Assembly: GCA_025935435.1 (NCBI GenBank)
Contig: JAICVH010000013.1
Coordinates: 1-15,168, forward strand
Direction: 5' to 3'
DNA from: Burkholderiales bacterium
GTDB taxonomy: Bacteria > Pseudomonadota > Gammaproteobacteria > Burkholderiales > Casimicrobiaceae
Length of the DNA: 15,168 bases
Every line of letters begins with the position of its first letter. The first letter of the stretch is position 1. Below, one piece after another: positions 14,029 to 15,168 of this stretch. The position numbers and the translations under genes are program-made. A model generated the notes under the pieces. The model had not been told where the DNA came from and did not search any database. It worked only from the letters and a program-made list of their open reading frames with translations.

Positions 14029-15168
14029 TCAGCGGGGCGCAATTGTAATGGGCATCGACACGCTGCGCTCGCCGTGATCGGCGAACCATGCGACGCCGTC
14101 AAACACCAGGCCGAAGTGCACGTTGTAGTCGCCGGCGGGCACACTTCGCAGCGGCTCGATGGTGTCATCGACGATGTAAGCAGTCGTCCAGTGTTCGCCG
14201 GGTCGCAGCGAATAGGGCAGCGCGATGCGCTGCTCGGCAAGCCGTTGCGTATCACCGAGCGCTGTGAAATACACACCGAGCGCAACCGCAGCATTACCGG
14301 AGATACCGTTTGTCGCCGCCGGCCATTCCGCGCGGCCGAGATTGTCGACATCGATGCGATAGGCAGTACGCGTGCGTGTCTGGTCCTGTGGATCCAGCGC
14401 GGTTCGGCGGACGACGAGATTCGAGCGGTAGTCGCGCGCGGGCGACGCTCTGCTGAGTTGCGGCACGTCACCATCGATCAGCCGTACTGCGCGCACCAAA
14501 ACGCCAAGGGATCGCTTGTCCTGACCGTCTTGCGATTCCGCGGGCACGAACGGCGCGGTATGCAGTGTGAGGTCGTGACGACCCGCGCCGATCGGCAAGC
14601 GCCAGCGCGCCTCGCCGCTTTGCAGCGTGTCGTCGAGCATCCGGACTCCGTCGACGGCGATCTGCAGCGGCTGCGGCACGGGTGCTGCGGAAGCGATCTG
14701 CAGCTCAAGCGATTGCGGCTTCGCGCTCTGGATCGCCAGCCGGGCATCCGCGGTTGTCCACCGCACCGCCAGGCCGAGGGTCAGTTCATCACGATGAAAC
14801 CCGGCGTCGTCGATACGCCAATCGCGCGAAGCGCCGGCGTTCGGCGGCGGCGGCGTCGTCGCCAACCCGGTTACTTCGGACACAAGCATTTGCAGCGTCT
14901 GCTGGCCGCGTTCGCGCGCCGGAGCATGCACGTTTGGTTCGATAAACGTGCGCTCCAGGCGAAACTCTCGTGCTGGTGCGAGCACCAGGCCGTCGAGCCC
15001 TTCGTACGATGCGTGCAGCAGTGTGCAGGGTGCGGTGGCGCATGACGCCCAGAACGCCCGGCTCGCCGCATCGACGGCCACCGTTTCGTCGCGAAGCGGC
15101 AAAACCTGCCGACCGAATCCCAACGCCAACGTCGTCGCGACACCGTCGAAGCCTCGGACGATGAGCGA
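14029..15168 (-). CDS. Partial gene: polysaccharide-associated protein with Wzt-C-like beta-sandwich end
   Basis: The gene runs off the right edge, and its frame is open to base 15168, so the N-terminus is missing and 379 residues are visible. A TTG at 15129 is in frame, but the sequence before it still reads as protein, so I treat it as internal. No membrane segment appears in this part. The middle has FVPAESQDGQDKRSLGVLV, a motif common in glycan-biosynthesis and surface proteins. The end has an Ig-like beta-sandwich with N-x-G-x-x-x-WP (VDNLGRAEWPA), LPYSLRPGEHWT and GLVFDGVAWF, as in Wzt-C-like O-antigen-binding domains and the tails of some glycosyltransferases. It probably belongs to surface-polysaccharide synthesis, in line with the genes after it. 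It could be the C-terminal half of a large glycosyltransferase or mannosyltransferase. Confidence 0.65.
   Translation of the reverse strand, partial: SLIVRGFDGVATTLALGFGRQVLPLRDETVAVDAASRAFWASCATAPCTLLHASYEGLDGLVLAPAREFRLERTFIEPNVHAPARERGQQTLQMLVSEVTGLATTPPPPNAGASRDWRIDDAGFHRDELTLGLAVRWTTADARLAIQSAKPQSLELQIASAAPVPQPLQIAVDGVRMLDDTLQSGEARWRLPIGAGRHDLTLHTAPFVPAESQDGQDKRSLGVLVRAVRLIDGDVPQLSRASPARDYRSNLVVRRTALDPQDQTRTRTAYRIDVDNLGRAEWPAATNGISGNAAVALGVYFTALGDTQRLAEQRIALPYSLRPGEHWTTAYIVDDTIEPLRSVPAGDYNVHFGLVFDGVAWFADHGERSVSMPITIAPR

Overview
The window looks like chromosomal DNA from a high-GC proteobacterium, most likely a betaproteobacterium related to Burkholderiales. That placement is an inference from base composition, the style of the genes and recognised protein families, not from a marker tree. 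Coding density is very high. No stretch above 300 bases lacks a gene; the longest gaps are about 238 bases (9570-9807) and 204 bases (123-326).

Layout, left to right. (1) A tRNA-Phe gene on the minus strand (50-122) with a consensus -10 box and a hairpin in its leader, then a small GYD-domain protein on the plus strand (327-617) ending in a strong hairpin terminator. (2) A minus-strand operon read from 4407 down to 713: a sugar-acid (pentonate-type) dehydratase, an Ldh2-family 2-hydroxyacid dehydrogenase starting one base after the dehydratase stop, and an alpha/beta hydrolase carrying the complete residue set of fluoroacetate/haloacetate dehalogenase. This reads as a catabolic module for sugar acids or hydroxyacids with an unexpected dehalogenase-like third member. 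(3) A plus-strand group from 4509: a secreted trypsin-fold/PDZ protein that has lost the catalytic His and Asp, a membrane protein fused to a spermidine-synthase-like domain, methylthioribose-1-phosphate isomerase (mtnA), and a class II aldolase overlapping mtnA by 4 bases. mtnA plus this aldolase is the core of the DHAP shunt, which salvages 5'-methylthioadenosine and/or 5'-deoxyadenosine. The upstream spermidine-synthase-like gene may be a source of methylthioadenosine, which would make a producer-plus-recycler cluster. (4) A secreted, cysteine-rich protein of unknown family (9808-11055).

(5) Between convergent genes lies a 93-base element bounded by 22-bp perfect inverted repeats (11069-11161), resembling the palindromic elements mobilised by REP-associated tyrosine transposases. 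It supplies the stop codon of the neighbouring methyltransferase. (6) A minus-strand polysaccharide/glycan cluster fills the rest, read from the right edge down to 11156: a partial gene with a surface-glycan-type beta-sandwich C-terminus, a membrane-anchored GT2 glycosyltransferase with a TTG start, a GT4 glycosyltransferase, and a SAM-dependent methyltransferase overlapping it by 8 bases.

The most notable points are the candidate DHAP-shunt cluster with a membrane spermidine-synthase-like partner, the dehalogenase-like enzyme inside a sugar-acid operon, the pseudoprotease, and the solitary palindromic element. No CRISPR array, intact transposase, phage gene or rRNA was seen.
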